Assembly (NCBI RefSeq): GCF_040954645.1
Contig: NC_092808.1
Span: 12,205,883 to 12,269,882, forward strand
Direction: 5' to 3'
Origin: Diabrotica undecimpunctata
Taxonomy: Eukaryota; Arthropoda; Insecta; Coleoptera; Chrysomelidae
Length of the DNA: 64,000 nucleotides
Below the pieces are notes generated by a model. The model searched no databases. It was not told the DNA's origin and saw nothing but the letters and a program-made list of their open reading frames with translations. How positions within the stretch are numbered: the stretch's first letter is position 1; the number at the start of each line of letters is the position of its first letter. Positions 29,990 to 41,226 of this stretch are shown here, piece by piece. The translations under genes and the position numbers were made by a program.

Positions 29990-32220
29990 AAAAAAAAAAC
30001 TGTCAACGGCATAAGAATGTAGAAGTCAAGGGGAAACGACTACATTAAAGATTCCCTAGTACAATTGTCATGGCTGTACAAAAAAGTAACTCTGTTACTG
30101 ATCATGGATATTGGAGGCCAAGATCCGACAGGGGAGGCAAATCACACATAGACCACAGGGCCTCTCAGGTCGATATCAAACGAAATCCCTGTGAAATACC
30201 CATTAGTAACACATCGTCCAAAAAAAGACTAAAATCGACAGAAAGTGTATGAAGATAGGCACTTGGAATGTTAAGTCAATATACCAAGCAGGTTAAGTCC
30301 ATAATGTCATTCAGGAAATGGAAAGACTTGGCATATAAATATTAGGACTAAGTAAGACCAGAAGGTCCAATTCAGGTGACATATTAGTAGGCCAAACAAA
30401 GATATACTACTCTGGTAATGACAATGACGCAAATCACTGGAACGGAGTAGCGATATTAGTTGACAAAACTACCCAGAAATTTGTAACTGGCTTCTTATCC
30501 ATCTCAGATAGAGTTATGATGATAACACTATAAACAGCTCAATCTAGAGTCAATATAATTCGAGTATATGCTTCCACAGCAGAAAAGTGGGATGAAGAAC
30601 TCGAACAGTTTTATAATGAATTACAACAAGCTTTAGAAGTAACCAAGTCTAGAGACGTTACAGTAGTCATGGGAGATCTAAATGCAAAAATCAGTAGAGG
30701 AAGTCAAGGTGATTTTATTGGAAACTTTGGACTGGGCACCCGTAACGAGAGAGGAGACAGATTGGCTTAATTCTGCCAGAGATCGATTTTATTGTCGCGA
30801 ATACTTATTATGATCTGCCGCCCAGGGGACTCTATACAAGGAAATCTCCAGCAGACAACCAACATAACGTCATCAGAAACCAAATTGACTACCTTCTCAT
30901 CTGCAAACGATACCGAAATTCCATAAAATCAGTAAAATCAAACCCCGGAGCTGATGTGAGATCAGATCACAACCCAGTTGTAGGAAAGTTTAGAATTAAT
31001 CTAAAAAAGCTTGTGGCTAAAACTAAAGTAGAGAGGATACAAGTATCCCGTTTGAGAGATCCATCAACAAAAGAGCAAGTCACACTAAAAATTAAAGAAG
31101 AGCTCACAAAAATAGAAATTATTCCTACTGAAGATGCGAACAGGAAATGGCATATGTTAAAAGATGCTCTTATACGCACATGTGAGACAACACTAACACC
31201 TAAGCTGATCAAGAACAAAAACGAATGGATGACCGATGAGATTCTGGATCTCACGGAAGCAAGGAGATCATATAAAACCAAAGACAAAAAACATGTATAA
31301 TATTATACACACAGAAATAAGGAGAAAGATCAGAGGAGATCAGATCAAAGGAAAGATGGTATAGTGACAGATGCGAAGAGATTGAACAGTTGATAGAGAA
31401 ACATGATAACTTAAACCATCATAAAAAAATTAGGGAAATAACAGGCACTAATATTAAGAAAAAATCAAACATACTGCTGGATAAAACCGGCAAAATAATT
31501 ATAGACGTCAGTGAAAGGCTTAAAAGATGGCAGAAATATATTCAAGAGCTATTTAAAGAGGAACGGACTGAGATAGTACTAGAGCAGGAAAAGTTCGACA
31601 ACGGCTCAGACATAACAGAAGATGAGGTATTGGAGGCGATAAAGCGAACAAAGAACAACAAGGCAACAAATCCTGACGAAATACCTGTAGACATAATACG
31701 GATAATAGAAGAACAGCAAATTGGAATATTGGTCGACTTATTCAATATAATATACAATACAGGAATCATTCCCAGAGATTGGCTGATGTCAACATTCATA
31801 ACACTACCAAAAAAACCAAATGCAAAAGAATGCCAAGACCACCGGAAAATATGTTTAATGAGTCATATGTTTAAAATATTTTTAAAAATTATACACCGGA
31901 GAATACACAACAAACTTGAGCAGGACATAAGTGACACACAATTTGGATTTAGAAATGCACTGGGAACGAGGGAAGCCCTGTTCGCTGTGAATGTACTTGT
32001 GCAAAGGTGCATGGATGTTAATCAGCCAGTATATATGTGTTTCTATTATAATAGAAGGATAGTAGAAGGAGTCGAGGAAGAAGAAGCATCTTCTGGTTAA
32101 ACAATTTGAGAGCTTGGTTTAACTGCACTTCTGCTGACCTCTTTAGAGCAGCGGTATCGAAAGTGCGAATTGCCATGATGGTTGCCAACCTTCTTAGGAG
32201 ATTGCATATGAAGAAGAAGA
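29990..32220 (+). pseudogene. RTE-type LINE with both ends, RT core deleted, 11-bp TSD
   Basis: Exact duplication AGCTTCGAGTT at 29979-29989 and 32221-32231. 5' region to ~30240, then the apurinic-type endonuclease in broken frames: KIGTWNVKSIYQAG (~30250), GVAILVDKTTQKFVTGFLSI, RVNIIRVYASTAEKWDEELE, DVTVVMGDLNAKISRGSQGD (30660), GNFGLGTRNERGDRL, VRSDHNPVVGKFRINLKKL (30956; catalytic SDH). Then linker and RT start at 31390-32040 (RLKRWQKYIQELFKEERTEI, AIKRTKNNKATNPDEIPVDI, FITLPKKPNAKECQDHRKIC, TQFGFRNALGTREALFAVNV, VNQPVYMCF). At ~32045 it jumps to the last ~45 codons (EEEEASSG, LRAWFNCTSADLFRAAVSKV) and the GAAGAAGAAG tail. The RT catalytic region (YADD) is missing. Confidence 0.9.
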
Positions 32221-32231
32221 AGCTTCGAGTT

Positions 32232-32990
32232 CCGCTTAACTGGAGAACTCGATTTGGAGAAAAGCACAAAATCAAAAGCAAATGTTAGCAAATCTCCATT
32301 TGGTCTCCAGAACCATTGAATACATTTCTGGTGGACATCAAAAATAAAATAGAAAACAACAATTCACCCTGTATGGCTATATGGCTAATAGAATAAGAAT
32401 GAATATATATACACAAATATTAATTTTTTTCGCTGTGTAAAACATTTCCATCTACATACACATGCAACGGTTGTTTAATTTAACACAGCAACCTACATAC
32501 AATCCACAAGTGTTTGCTGTAATATATATTTACCAGATTTTTTCGGCCATTTTTTGTGATTCTCGGAGTTGTATTCGTCATAAAATAAACACCAGCTGCA
32601 ATGTTCTCTTTTTTTCTGTGCTACATGTGTGCCTGTATCATTCAGATAATTTTAAGTAATCATTAATCAAACATTCCTGGTTGATTTTCTAGCGCGGTTA
32701 CGACTATTAATGGAACTTTAAAATCGCCAAAAGGAATTGTTACAATAAAATTTTGGATTAATTACTATTTAAATGGGAATAAGCCACAATTAAATCTTAA
32801 AGTACGTTTATTGACGTTTCAATTTCAACTTCGGAGATCGTTCTCGAACGATTGAAATTGAAATTTATTTATGAAGGAGGTAATTAACATTATAGTTTTC
32901 TCTTTATAGTCCATAAATTCTTCTCTGTAAGGGTTAGGTATAATGGGTTTAGGTTTTTGACTAGGTTTATAAGATTTTTTTACAGGCATC
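32232..32990. other. Unassigned stretch
   Basis: No recognisable protein. Around 32805-32860 a stem-loop motif (GACGTTTCAATTTCAACTTC...GATCGTTCTCGAACGATTG) resembles a common insect repeat. 32225-32320 contains partly complementary CTGGAGAAC and GGTCTCCAG tracts. Confidence 0.3.
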
Positions 32991-32999
32991 ATATCAGGT

Positions 33000-33622
33000 G
33001 TAGGAGAGGTTGGGTATGTTCGTTTAATTGTTTTAATAGTATCAGCTTTAGAAGCTGGTTTGTTGGTTTTTTAAAAGTAATATTAGACGATGGACTGTCG
33101 CCAGAAGTATTCGGTAAAGTTGGAAAATTGTTATCGTTGTTAAAAATAGAGAATCGGTTATTCGTAGCCACTTTCTCATATATATATTTTCGGCTTCTTT
33201 AAAATAAATGTTTTCAACTGACATAATTTGTTTTATCACTCCCTTGCTTTACATATACAGGACAAATATGAGAAATTGAGGGGTGGTCGTTATTATTACA
33301 ATAAATACACAAATTATTTTCTTTACAATCCTCTTTTGTATGACTTGTATCTGTACACTTTTGACATCTCTCATTTTTTGATTGACATTGTCTACCTGAG
33401 TGGCGATATCTCAGACATTTGAAACACTGTACAACGGGTTGTATGTAAGGTTCAACATGAAAATTGCATAAATTTATTTGTATACATTTTGGAATTTCAT
33501 TTCCTAAAAATTCTACTATTATCATTTGTCTGTTTACCAAAACTACGTTTCCATCAGAGTCTATAATTTTTCTTTTCATACGATAGACACTTGATACCTG
33601 TTTGTTTGATTTGATAATAAGC
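33000..33622 (-). pseudogene. LINE ORF1 (gag-like), C-terminal part with CCHC knuckles
   Basis: Minus strand from ~33622: LIIKSNKQVSSVYRMKRKII, DSDGNVVLVNRQMIIVEFLG, EVEPYIQ-like (VEPYIQPVVQCFKCLRY), then three zinc knuckles: CFKCLRYRHSGRQC, CQKCTDTSHTKEDC, CIYCNNNDHPSISHICP. After a frameshift near 33230 a linker (ENIYFKEAENIYEKVATNN, FPTLPNTSGDSPSSN). This is the RNA-binding ORF1 protein of a jockey/I-type LINE. Its N-terminal part is displaced to 36036-36490 by the intervening insertion. Confidence 0.85.
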
Positions 33623-33949
33623 CGTTAATAAATATTATTCAGAAAATAAAGTATCTTCCATCCTATAGTGTATTTTTATGTATGAGAGAGTAATAAAACA
33701 ATAAATTATGTATGCAAATCCCTAAACTGTTGATACGGGTGACTCAATGAAAAACAGATATTTGTCAACAAGTTTACAGAAGTATATAGGAAAACAATTT
33801 TAAATTGAGTATGACCACCAGGTATAAAGGTTGGAGCAGAATAGAATACAATAGTTGTGAGGGTTACTAATCCCTAAATAAGGTTGCCAGTGTCGGAGTG
33901 ATGGAGGTTAACAGGTACTAATGAATTTGCAAGAAATGTAAGATGTTTA

Positions 33950-33977
33950 TTTTATTGGTTATATATAACCAATAAAA
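33950..33977. repeat. Perfect 28-base palindrome
   Basis: TTTTATTGGTTATA followed by its exact complement TATAACCAATAAAA. Confidence 0.9.
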
Positions 33978-33994
33978 GTTTAATAAGTACCTAC

Positions 33995-34134
33995 CTATTT
34001 GCAAAATAAAGTTTAATTCTTTAGATAAAATAAAACGTGTTATTTTATCTATTTGCAAAATAAAGTTTAATTCTTTGCCTATTTGCAAAATAAAGTTTAA
34101 TTCTTTAGATAAAATAAAACGTTTTATTTTATCT
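33995..34134. repeat. Tandem repeat with palindromic units
   Basis: Unit CTATTTGCAAAATAAAGTTT-AATTCTTT plus a palindromic part (AGATAAAATAAAACG then GTTATTTTATCT). Copies: full 33995-34048, short 34049-34078 lacking the palindrome, full 34079-34134. Confidence 0.85.
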
Positions 34135-34377
34135 GAAATGAGTGCATTCCACGAAGTAAGGGTTTCAACAATCAAACATTTAATTCTTTAATTCCAGGAA
34201 TCTACGACAGTAATTGACTAGATAATTACCTTCTAAACTTATTCCACAGAAAACGTGATAGTGGGTTTTTCCATTTTGTATATAGGAAGGTCCAAGTGGC
34301 GTATTCAAAATTCTTAACAGTTCACTAAAAGTAGGTACTTCAGTTGCAAGGTGCAGTTTATTGTGTATACTAGTGTT

Positions 34378-35726
34378 ATGGAAAATTTGGAAGTGCCGTG
34401 TAAACGCCGAAAAATTGGTCCTCTAACAGTTAATGAAAAAACATTAATATTTAATTGTTTTAAATCATTTACAGACAAACGTTTATGTGAAAGTGTTGAT
34501 GAGACCGTTGAGGGCGTTGAGTTAGTTAGCAGTACACTTGGTGTTGGGAAATCTACGATTTACAGAGTTATTAAAGAAGAGAAATGTGGTAGTTTTCAAA
34601 TGCCACGTAATGCTCCAGGGAAACCAAAATTTCAAATAGAATATCATTTTAAAGAAGGACTTCGACGGAAAGTGCATGAATTCTTCTTTAGACAAGAATT
34701 TCCAACATTGGATAAAGTTCTTGTCTCAGTTCGAGATGATAAGGATTACCCAGAAATGAGTCGAAGTACGTTATGGAAACTTTTAAAAGAAATAGGCTTC
34801 CGCTGGAAAAATAATCCCAGAAAGTCTATTTTATTAGAAAGAAGCGATATTGTCATATGGAGAAGACATTTTCTAAGAACCATAAAGGAAATGAGAAACC
34901 AAAAAAGAAAAATACTTTATCTTGATGAAACATGGATCAACGAGGGTCATACACCAAATAAATTTTGGCAGGATGAAACTGTTACAAGTCAAAGGCACGC
35001 TTTTGTAAATAACTTATCTACTGGTTTAAACCCACCATCAGGAAAGGGACACAGGCTGATAATAGTACACATTGGCAGTTCAGACGGTTTTGTTGAAGGT
35101 GGTTTATTAACTTTTGAATCAACTGTACCGGTGACTACCATGAAGACATGAACACTGATGTCTTTCAAGAATGGTTCGAACAAATGATACATCTTCTTCC
35201 TAAGAACTGTGTAATAGTAATGGATAATGCAAGTTATCACTCCAGACTTATAGAAGGACTGCCCACAACCAAGTGGTTAAAAAAAGACTTGCAGAATTGG
35301 CTGAGTTCAAAAAATATTACGTACCATCTCGGATCTATAAGAAAGGAACTTTATTCGTTGTGTGCCCTTCATAAAGAAAAATTTTAAAAATACGAAATTG
35401 ATGAAATTGCCAAAAATCGTGGAATGACAGTACTTAGATCCCCACCATATCATTGTGAATTAAACCCGATTGAACTGGTATGGGCACAGATAAAGAGTGA
35501 AGTTTCAAGAAAAAATACCACTTTTAAAATTCATGATGTTAAACAGTTGTTTTTGGAGGCCGTAAATAATGTAAAACCTGAAAACTGGGAAAAGGCAGTA
35601 AATCACACTATTAAAGAAGAGGAAAAAATGTGGAAGCTGGACAATATTACTGATAAAATGATCGAGCCAGTTATTATAAATCTTGGTTCTGAAAGTTCAT
35701 CTTCTGAATCTGATTTGGATTTGTAA
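34378..35726 (+). pseudogene. Tc1/mariner-superfamily transposase, DD82E type
   Basis: Preferred start ATG 34378 (MENLEVPCKRRKIGPLTVNE). N-terminal helix-turn-helix (STLGVGKSTIYRVIKEE), second HTH region (YPEMSRSTLWKLLKEIGFRW). First catalytic D in KILYLDETWINEGH, second in CVIVMDNASYHSRL, third acid E in ELNPIELVWAQIK. Counting residues between the second D and the E of NPIE gives 82 (treating the in-frame stop as one), so DD82E, a spacing I know from the Sailor group of IS630-Tc1-mariner. Acidic serine-rich C-terminus (GSESSSSESDLDL). Lesions: one frameshift near 35140 and one TAA at 35385. About 440 residues. Confidence 0.88.
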
Positions 35727-36035
35727 CAAGTAGCTGTAAGTTTTATATTAATATTTTTATTCATCTATTTAACATACCTTAGACGGTTTTAAAAACTCTT
35801 TTTCTCTTTTGTAATTTTTAAAAATTAAAAAAAATGTGAATTTTTAAAACCCTTTTTAATGTAGCCCAGTCAGTTCTAATATAGTGTGTGATAAAAGAGG
35901 TCACTTTTGTTTACATACACATAACACTTTATAACACTGAAATAATTCATTTATTTTTTACAATTATTCAAAGTTATTTTTCAATTAATCTTGAGCACGC
36001 CCATGGAGTGGTCGGAGCTACCAGTTAAAATTATG
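35727..36035. other. 3' flank of the DD82E element
   Basis: AT-rich, no ORF. Must contain the right end of the insertion, since the gag-like ORF resumes at 36036. GC rises in the last ~40 bases (GCACGCCCATGGAGTGG). Confidence 0.35.
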
Positions 36036-36490
36036 CTAATTACTCTCTCGTTCATAAAAATAAACTATAACAACTCCTTTTTTGTGAGTATAGAATTTTG
36101 GTAAAAATGCTATTAAATCGTTTTTTAATATTACATCGTGGTTAACTAAGCTATCGGCTATTTCTAAGGTATTAAAGATAACCTTTATCCTATTAACTCC
36201 TACCGGTTTTATATCTAATACATCTTTTTTTAGTTTCATCTTTAAGAAGAAAGTGCCCTATTTTAATTGGAAAAGTCTCCCTAAATTTTTCTTTTTGTGT
36301 TCAACAAACACATAAAATGGTCCATTATCACCTGGTCTATAACTGTTATTAAAATCTATTAGATGAACATACCTGTTATTATCACCATCACTTTTATTAA
36401 ACGTGTTTTTTTCATCGGGCGGCCTATCGCCGCCCGTTTTTTCTGATATTACTTACGCCTTAAAAAACTCAACTATGCTCTCCGTAAATA
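36036..36490 (-). pseudogene. LINE ORF1 (gag-like), N-terminal part
   Basis: Minus strand: GGDRPPDEKNTFNKSDGDNN (~36425), YRPGDNGPFYVFVEHKKKNL, then after a frameshift at ~36260 MKLKKDVLDIKPVGVNRIKV, FNTLEIADSLVNHDVILKND, FLPKFYTHKKGVV. This is the N-terminal half of the same ORF1 family as at 33000-33622; GVV is the natural junction before the LIIKSNK block, so both are one gene split by the DD82E insertion. Confidence 0.8.
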
Positions 36491-38059
36491 CAAATATCAA
36501 AACCAACAATTAATTATACTTATATTTTACAAAAGTTCAATCACTAGCTAATTCACAAAACTCGAATACGTCCACCCACCTTGACTAACGAATTCGAACT
36601 GAATATTCAAAAATGCTTTAGTATACAAAGTGTTTTTTTAAAAAAACCAACTACCCTGTATAATCGAAAATAAGTTTAAATTATAGACCTGATATACATC
36701 AGTTTTGTTTGAAACATTTTTTTATATACCTACTCTATAGTTTAGCCGTAAGCAAAGAAAACCAGAAGTTTGGAGTATCCTGTATAACCAATCACACAGT
36801 CTGCGATACAGAGGTTATATTGACCTATCCCTATCAACATTCTGTATCAAATTAAAACTGTTAAGGATGTTATAATTTTTTTAGGAAGTGAACATTAAAA
36901 TTGGCAAAACAAACAATTTCATCACAATCTGTAACCATAATTATCTGTAAGGGATTGCTAAAGAGTCAATAAAATTAATAAAATTATTAATTAAGTACTC
37001 TAGTAGTTTATAGACAAGAAACATATCAACCATAAGCGAATTATTAAGTTATATTATAATTATTATTTACATTTTAAGTGTATCGCGAAACGATTTTTTA
37101 AATATTTCAGATAGCAAATACATGTCTTTCTCTTTGTTCATCTGCATGCTGCTGACTTGGCTAGTTTTTGGTCTCTTTTACAGCTGATGGTTCTGATTAT
37201 AAGTATTTGAAGCGTTTTCGATTGTCTCGATATTTGATAGACTTTCCCAATTCTTATATAAACACAATTATTTTTGGTTTATCACGTTTTGTAACTGTAT
37301 CCCACTTCCTTCTAGTCATTGAGCAATTCTTTATTTGGATGCTTTTGATCTCATCGTTGAAGCTGTCGCGTTTTTGGTTTTTTTTACTGTGTAACTGTAC
37401 TGTGTTTTTACTGAGTAACATTTAGTGCGAATAATCTAAATACAGTAGTTGCAATTAGAATGATTTGAATGCAAACATATTTAAAAACCATGATCTTTTT
37501 TAAATAGTAATTACTTGTTGGGACTTTCCGTTTTTTAACCTTCGTGAACTACTGTGTTGGTTATAATATTGTTTACATAATTAACTAATACCCAGAAAAC
37601 TGTTTCATCGTTAACAAATAACTTAATGACTTATTTACTCAACTCAAATTAAAAATAAACAGATTGGTATTATTTTAAATGTTTCCTGAATGAGTTATAA
37701 TCTTCATCCTCGTTATCTTTTGGATTCAAGTGCGTTTTTATTGTTTACTACAATACGGTCATATTTATGTTGTTCAGTCACGGCTGAACTCAGTGTTCAG
37801 AAAATGATAAAAAAGAGCAAAAAAACTTGTTGGTCAATAAAGAAAAAATTATTTGTATCAGGCATCAAACGTCTGAAAAATCTTTTCAGGCCATAATAAA
37901 GAAAAAGTGTGAAAATAAAATTAGTATCAATAAAAATGAATTCAAAAACTACTAATTGGAAACTATAAACCAAATAAAATCATTACCGAATTAAATGTTC
38001 AAACAAACCACCACTTAAGCCAAAAGAAACCAAATATATTATACAAAGCCTTTCTCATG
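36491..38059. other. AT-rich stretch, nothing recognised
   Basis: ORFs at 37168-37425 and 37690-37896 have no recognisable domain; the former is rich in hydrophobic residues by AT bias. No repeats with partners in the window. Confidence 0.25.
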
Positions 38060-38917
38060 ACGTTGAGTTTACAGTGTATACCAGTACAAAGCGGAGTCAG
38101 ACAGGGTGACTCGTTAAGCCCACTTCTCTTTAATATAATAATGGACGAAATAATATAAGCAGTACGTAAAGGTCATGGTTTTAGAATGGGGCACAAAGAA
38201 ATCCAAATATTATGTTATGCAGACGACGCCGCGTTAATCGCCGAGACAAAAGACGAGCTCCAAACATTAACACACATCTTCAATACAACAGCCAAGAAAT
38301 ACAATATGATAATATCAGTAGAAAAGACCAAATGTATGACATCATCTAAATAACCACTACGATATAAAATCGAAATTGATGGGAAAATAATAAAGCAGGA
38401 AGCAAGGTTTAGTTATCTGGGAATAGATATAATTAGTTACGGAGATGTTGAAGAAGAAGTATGACAACAAAGCTTAAAAGCAAGTAAAGCTGGCAGAACA
38501 AACACCTAAGACAAGACCTATAAAACAGGAATTAGGCCTACATACACGGCGGAGACAAGACTTAACACATATAAAACGAGACGACTACTAGAAACAACAG
38601 AGATGAAAATACTCCGACGAATATCAGAGAAAAGTCTGTTGGATAGGGAGAGAAGCGAAAATATAAGAAGAGCATGCAATATAGAAGACATAAATGGATG
38701 GGTGACAAAACGGAAACAGGAGTGGAGTGAACAAATTAGTAGAATGGCAGAGGATAGAATAGTAAGAATAGCACGAGATAAGTCACCAAATGGACGATGA
38801 AGTATTGGCAGACCAAGAAGAAGATGGTGCGATAATTTAAACAATTTAAGAGGCTAATATTAAAGAAGAAACAGGCTTTAAAGCCTATATACAACAAGGA
38901 AGAAGAAAGAAGAAGCA
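38060..38917 (+). pseudogene. RTE-like LINE fragment (YADD to tail)
   Basis: Starts abruptly at PVQSGVRQGDSLSPLLFNII (~38085), then EIQILCYADDAALIAETKDE, YNMIISVEKTKCMTSSK, FSYLGIDIISYGDVEEEV, TAETRLNTYKTRRLLETTEM, KILRRISEKSLLDRERSENI, RRACNIEDINGWVTKRKQEW, RIARDKSPNGR and SIGRPRRRWCDNL, then a GAAGAAGAAAGAAGAAG tail. Same subfamily as 51462-53737. TTCTCATG at 38052-38059 and 38918-38925 is a probable target-site duplication. Broken by about five stops. Confidence 0.85.
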
Positions 38918-38925
38918 TTCTCATG

Positions 38926-39750
38926 TAAGAACAATTAACTGGACTAAGTTGAAAGCGATAGTATATATCCTAATAATACTTAATGAAAAGAACCTAATGC
39001 AAATATTTTTGACTTATGCTTCACTAACACTGAAACAAATAAAACACTCAAATAAATTTTATTGCTATGGCAATAAAGTCACCGATACCCCGATCAAACG
39101 TGTTTACACTGGATAATCCTAAAATTAAAATTATATAAAAGTGCTAAAGGGCGTCGTTCTTGGAAAACAAAAAGACAATAATCCCCGTCACTAAACCCTA
39201 ACATTTTGTAGGTTAATGTAACCCATTTACCGTGCTAATATTGATCTGGGATAAAAATAGGATTCTGGGATGAGGAGGAGACCTGAGCATTTATAAATTT
39301 CTGATAGGAATTGTCTCGAGTCTGTTTCGCTAAATCCTCGACGAATATTTTTTATTTTGGGATGGTATTAATGTATCGGCGAAATTATTTACCGTTCTGA
39401 TAAAACCGTGAGAGCGACGAGAAAGTCATACAATAAATAAATTCACTCCCGAATATAACGGGGTTCGTTTAATGAGTTCAGACATTTTTAAAGAAAACAT
39501 TTTTTAATTCCTTTATGAAAGGTGTAAAATTTCACGAGTTTTTTGCCTCAGTTGAGGCAATTTCGAGAGAATAAAGGAGCTGTCTAGCCATGTAATGATT
39601 TGATTAAAAAAATAACCTTGAATATCTAGTTTTGGCCAACGAGAAACTCATCTATAAAAATAAAATTTATAGAATTTATAATTTTGTTAAAAAGGAAGTA
39701 AAAACTGGACAGAAACGTTTAAACATGTCCGTATATCACATAAAGATGAC
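38926..39750. other. AT-rich stretch, nothing recognised
   Basis: No ORF or repeat recognised. Confidence 0.25.
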
Positions 39751-39878
39751 TAAAAGTGCATGCGGGACGTCCTGGCCCGCACTATCACCCGTTTTTTGTT
39801 GCGGGACGGGACAGCGATTTTTCTCTGGGACGGACTGGCGCTTTATCCCGCAGGACGTCCCGCAAAAGTGCACTTTTA
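39751..39878. mobile_element. Small GC-rich inverted-repeat element (MITE-like)
   Basis: 128 bases beginning TAAAAGTGCATGCGGGACGT and ending GGACGTCCCGCAAAAGTGCA then CTTTTA; the ends pair over ~25 bases apart from a 4-base extra CTTT. Interior repeats of GGGACG and GGACGTCC. Much richer in GC than its flanks. No ORF. Confidence 0.6.
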
Positions 39879-39973
39879 TTATTATCGGAGTGATTTGGTA
39901 ATTAAAGTTATACAAGTATCTGCATTAGGTTGCAACCTTAAGAAAAATTAAAAGGTTTTCTATTTTATTATTT

Positions 39974-40004
39974 CATATTAATGAATATTATATTCATTAA
40001 TATG
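39974..40004. repeat. 31-base palindrome
   Basis: CATATTAATGAATAT, central T, then ATATTCATTAATATG: perfect arms of 15. Confidence 0.85.
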
Positions 40005-40908
40005 TATATAAATCATACATTTAGAATATCAGAAAATTTTAAAATGTTTTCGACAATTATTTTTGGTTTCTTGTGATGCACGTCTGGTATGCAAAAAAAA
40101 TGTTTTGGTTTAGGTCCTTCTAATACACGTCTTTCGACATTACGACGACACCACCAGATGATGATACCTTCGAAATTTAATTGTGAACGTGATAAATAAA
40201 AAAAAATCTTTCTCTTACTTTCCTCAGTAATTCAAAATTAATACTGTTCAGAATGGGATTTACTAAAACCAATGGAAGCTTTCTTAAAAAGCTGCAAACA
40301 AGTTACAGACTTACTAGGAGGGGAAAAGTATGTCATGCTTCCCAGTGTGGTCATGTACATAAATTTATTACTTGACTACCTGGATAAAAAATATTAGATA
40401 TTAATACCGACCGAAACAATGACGAGGAAAACTCTTATATTGTAGCGTTTTAAATTTTATAATACGTCCCTGTTCGTTAATCTCATCAGTACGCATAAAG
40501 ATTGCCATAAAATCTGTGTTTGTCTTTTACGAAAATCCTTAATGCGTAAATAACGCTGGATATATTTTTTGTCCATGTGTACTTTCAAATCCCATAACCT
40601 TTGGTTACAAAGTCAGGTAGAACTCCGGTTTAAAAACTACGTGCTATTTTGTTAATTTGTATTATGTTATATCTATTTCGACAAGTTTTTGTCGCCTGGA
40701 GGATTATATTTCATGATGCCCCCCTAATATAAAAAAGAGTTTTTATTTGTCTTTCGTCGTTAAAACGCAATAAACTGGAATATTTAAAAAGTTGTTTTTG
40801 TTGCTTAGAACGAGGGTCCGAGGTATATTTGTTTGTTTAGGTTTTGTAAACACAAGGGGGAGAGTTATTTTATGGCGTGGAATTTGTAAAATTTAACGCA
40901 AATAGGAG
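40005..40908. other. AT-rich stretch, nothing recognised
   Basis: No ORF or repeat recognised. Confidence 0.25.
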
Positions 40909-41226
40909 TCAACATTTAAGTTCCAAGCAGGGCAGACGTGCTATAATGTGAGTCGAGCTAAGGAAGTCTAACAAAAGATTTGAAATGTAAAATCTGGGGC
41001 AATTTTTTTGTAATGTTCTCATACCAGTGGACGTGATGATACTCTTTGCATAGGCAGTTCTGTCAGAGTGGTCACTGGAAGATTTGAACAGATACTGGAA
41101 ATTTTTGAAAAGTATTATATAGAATGTCCCCGTCGACAGCTTGATTCCTTCAGCAAGTTCCTGTTCAATCGTTCCTACCTGAGTACGGAAATGGTTTCCT
41201 GTTTTCCATTTTGAAAATCTGTCCAA
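40909..41226 (-). CDS. Unassigned ORF, 105 codons (minus)
   Basis: MDRFSKWKTGNHFRTQVGTI, then EQELAEGIKLSTGTFYIIL, SDRTAYAKSIITSTGMRTLQ and a C-terminus LPCLELKC. Base composition is higher in GC than the flanks and codon use looks ordinary, which makes a chance ORF less likely than for other unassigned ones. No domain recognised; could be an exon of a host gene or a piece of an unfamiliar TE. Confidence 0.3.
   Translation of the reverse strand: MDRFSKWKTGNHFRTQVGTIEQELAEGIKLSTGTFYIILFKNFQYLFKSSSDHSDRTAYAKSIITSTGMRTLQKNCPRFYISNLLLDFLSSTHIIARLPCLELKC

Larger units (their letters stand above)
33623..34350. other. 5' flank of the inserted transposon, repeat-rich
   Basis: Contains a perfect 28-base palindrome and a 54-base tandem repeat (separate entries); otherwise AT-rich without ORF. 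Lies within the insertion that splits the gag-like ORF and is probably the 5' end of the DD82E element. Inverted termini were not identified. Confidence 0.4.

Noticed and set aside
31542..31799. Minus-strand serine-rich ORF
   Set aside because: Antisense shadow of the RTE reverse transcriptase.
32805..32860. Hammerhead-like GAAACGTC on the minus strand beside a stem-loop
   Set aside because: The CUGANGA part is absent; it fits a common insect repeat without catalytic core.
33918..34175. Minus-strand 85-codon ORF with repeated FILSKELNFILQI
   Set aside because: It is the translation of the tandem nucleotide repeat, not a protein gene.
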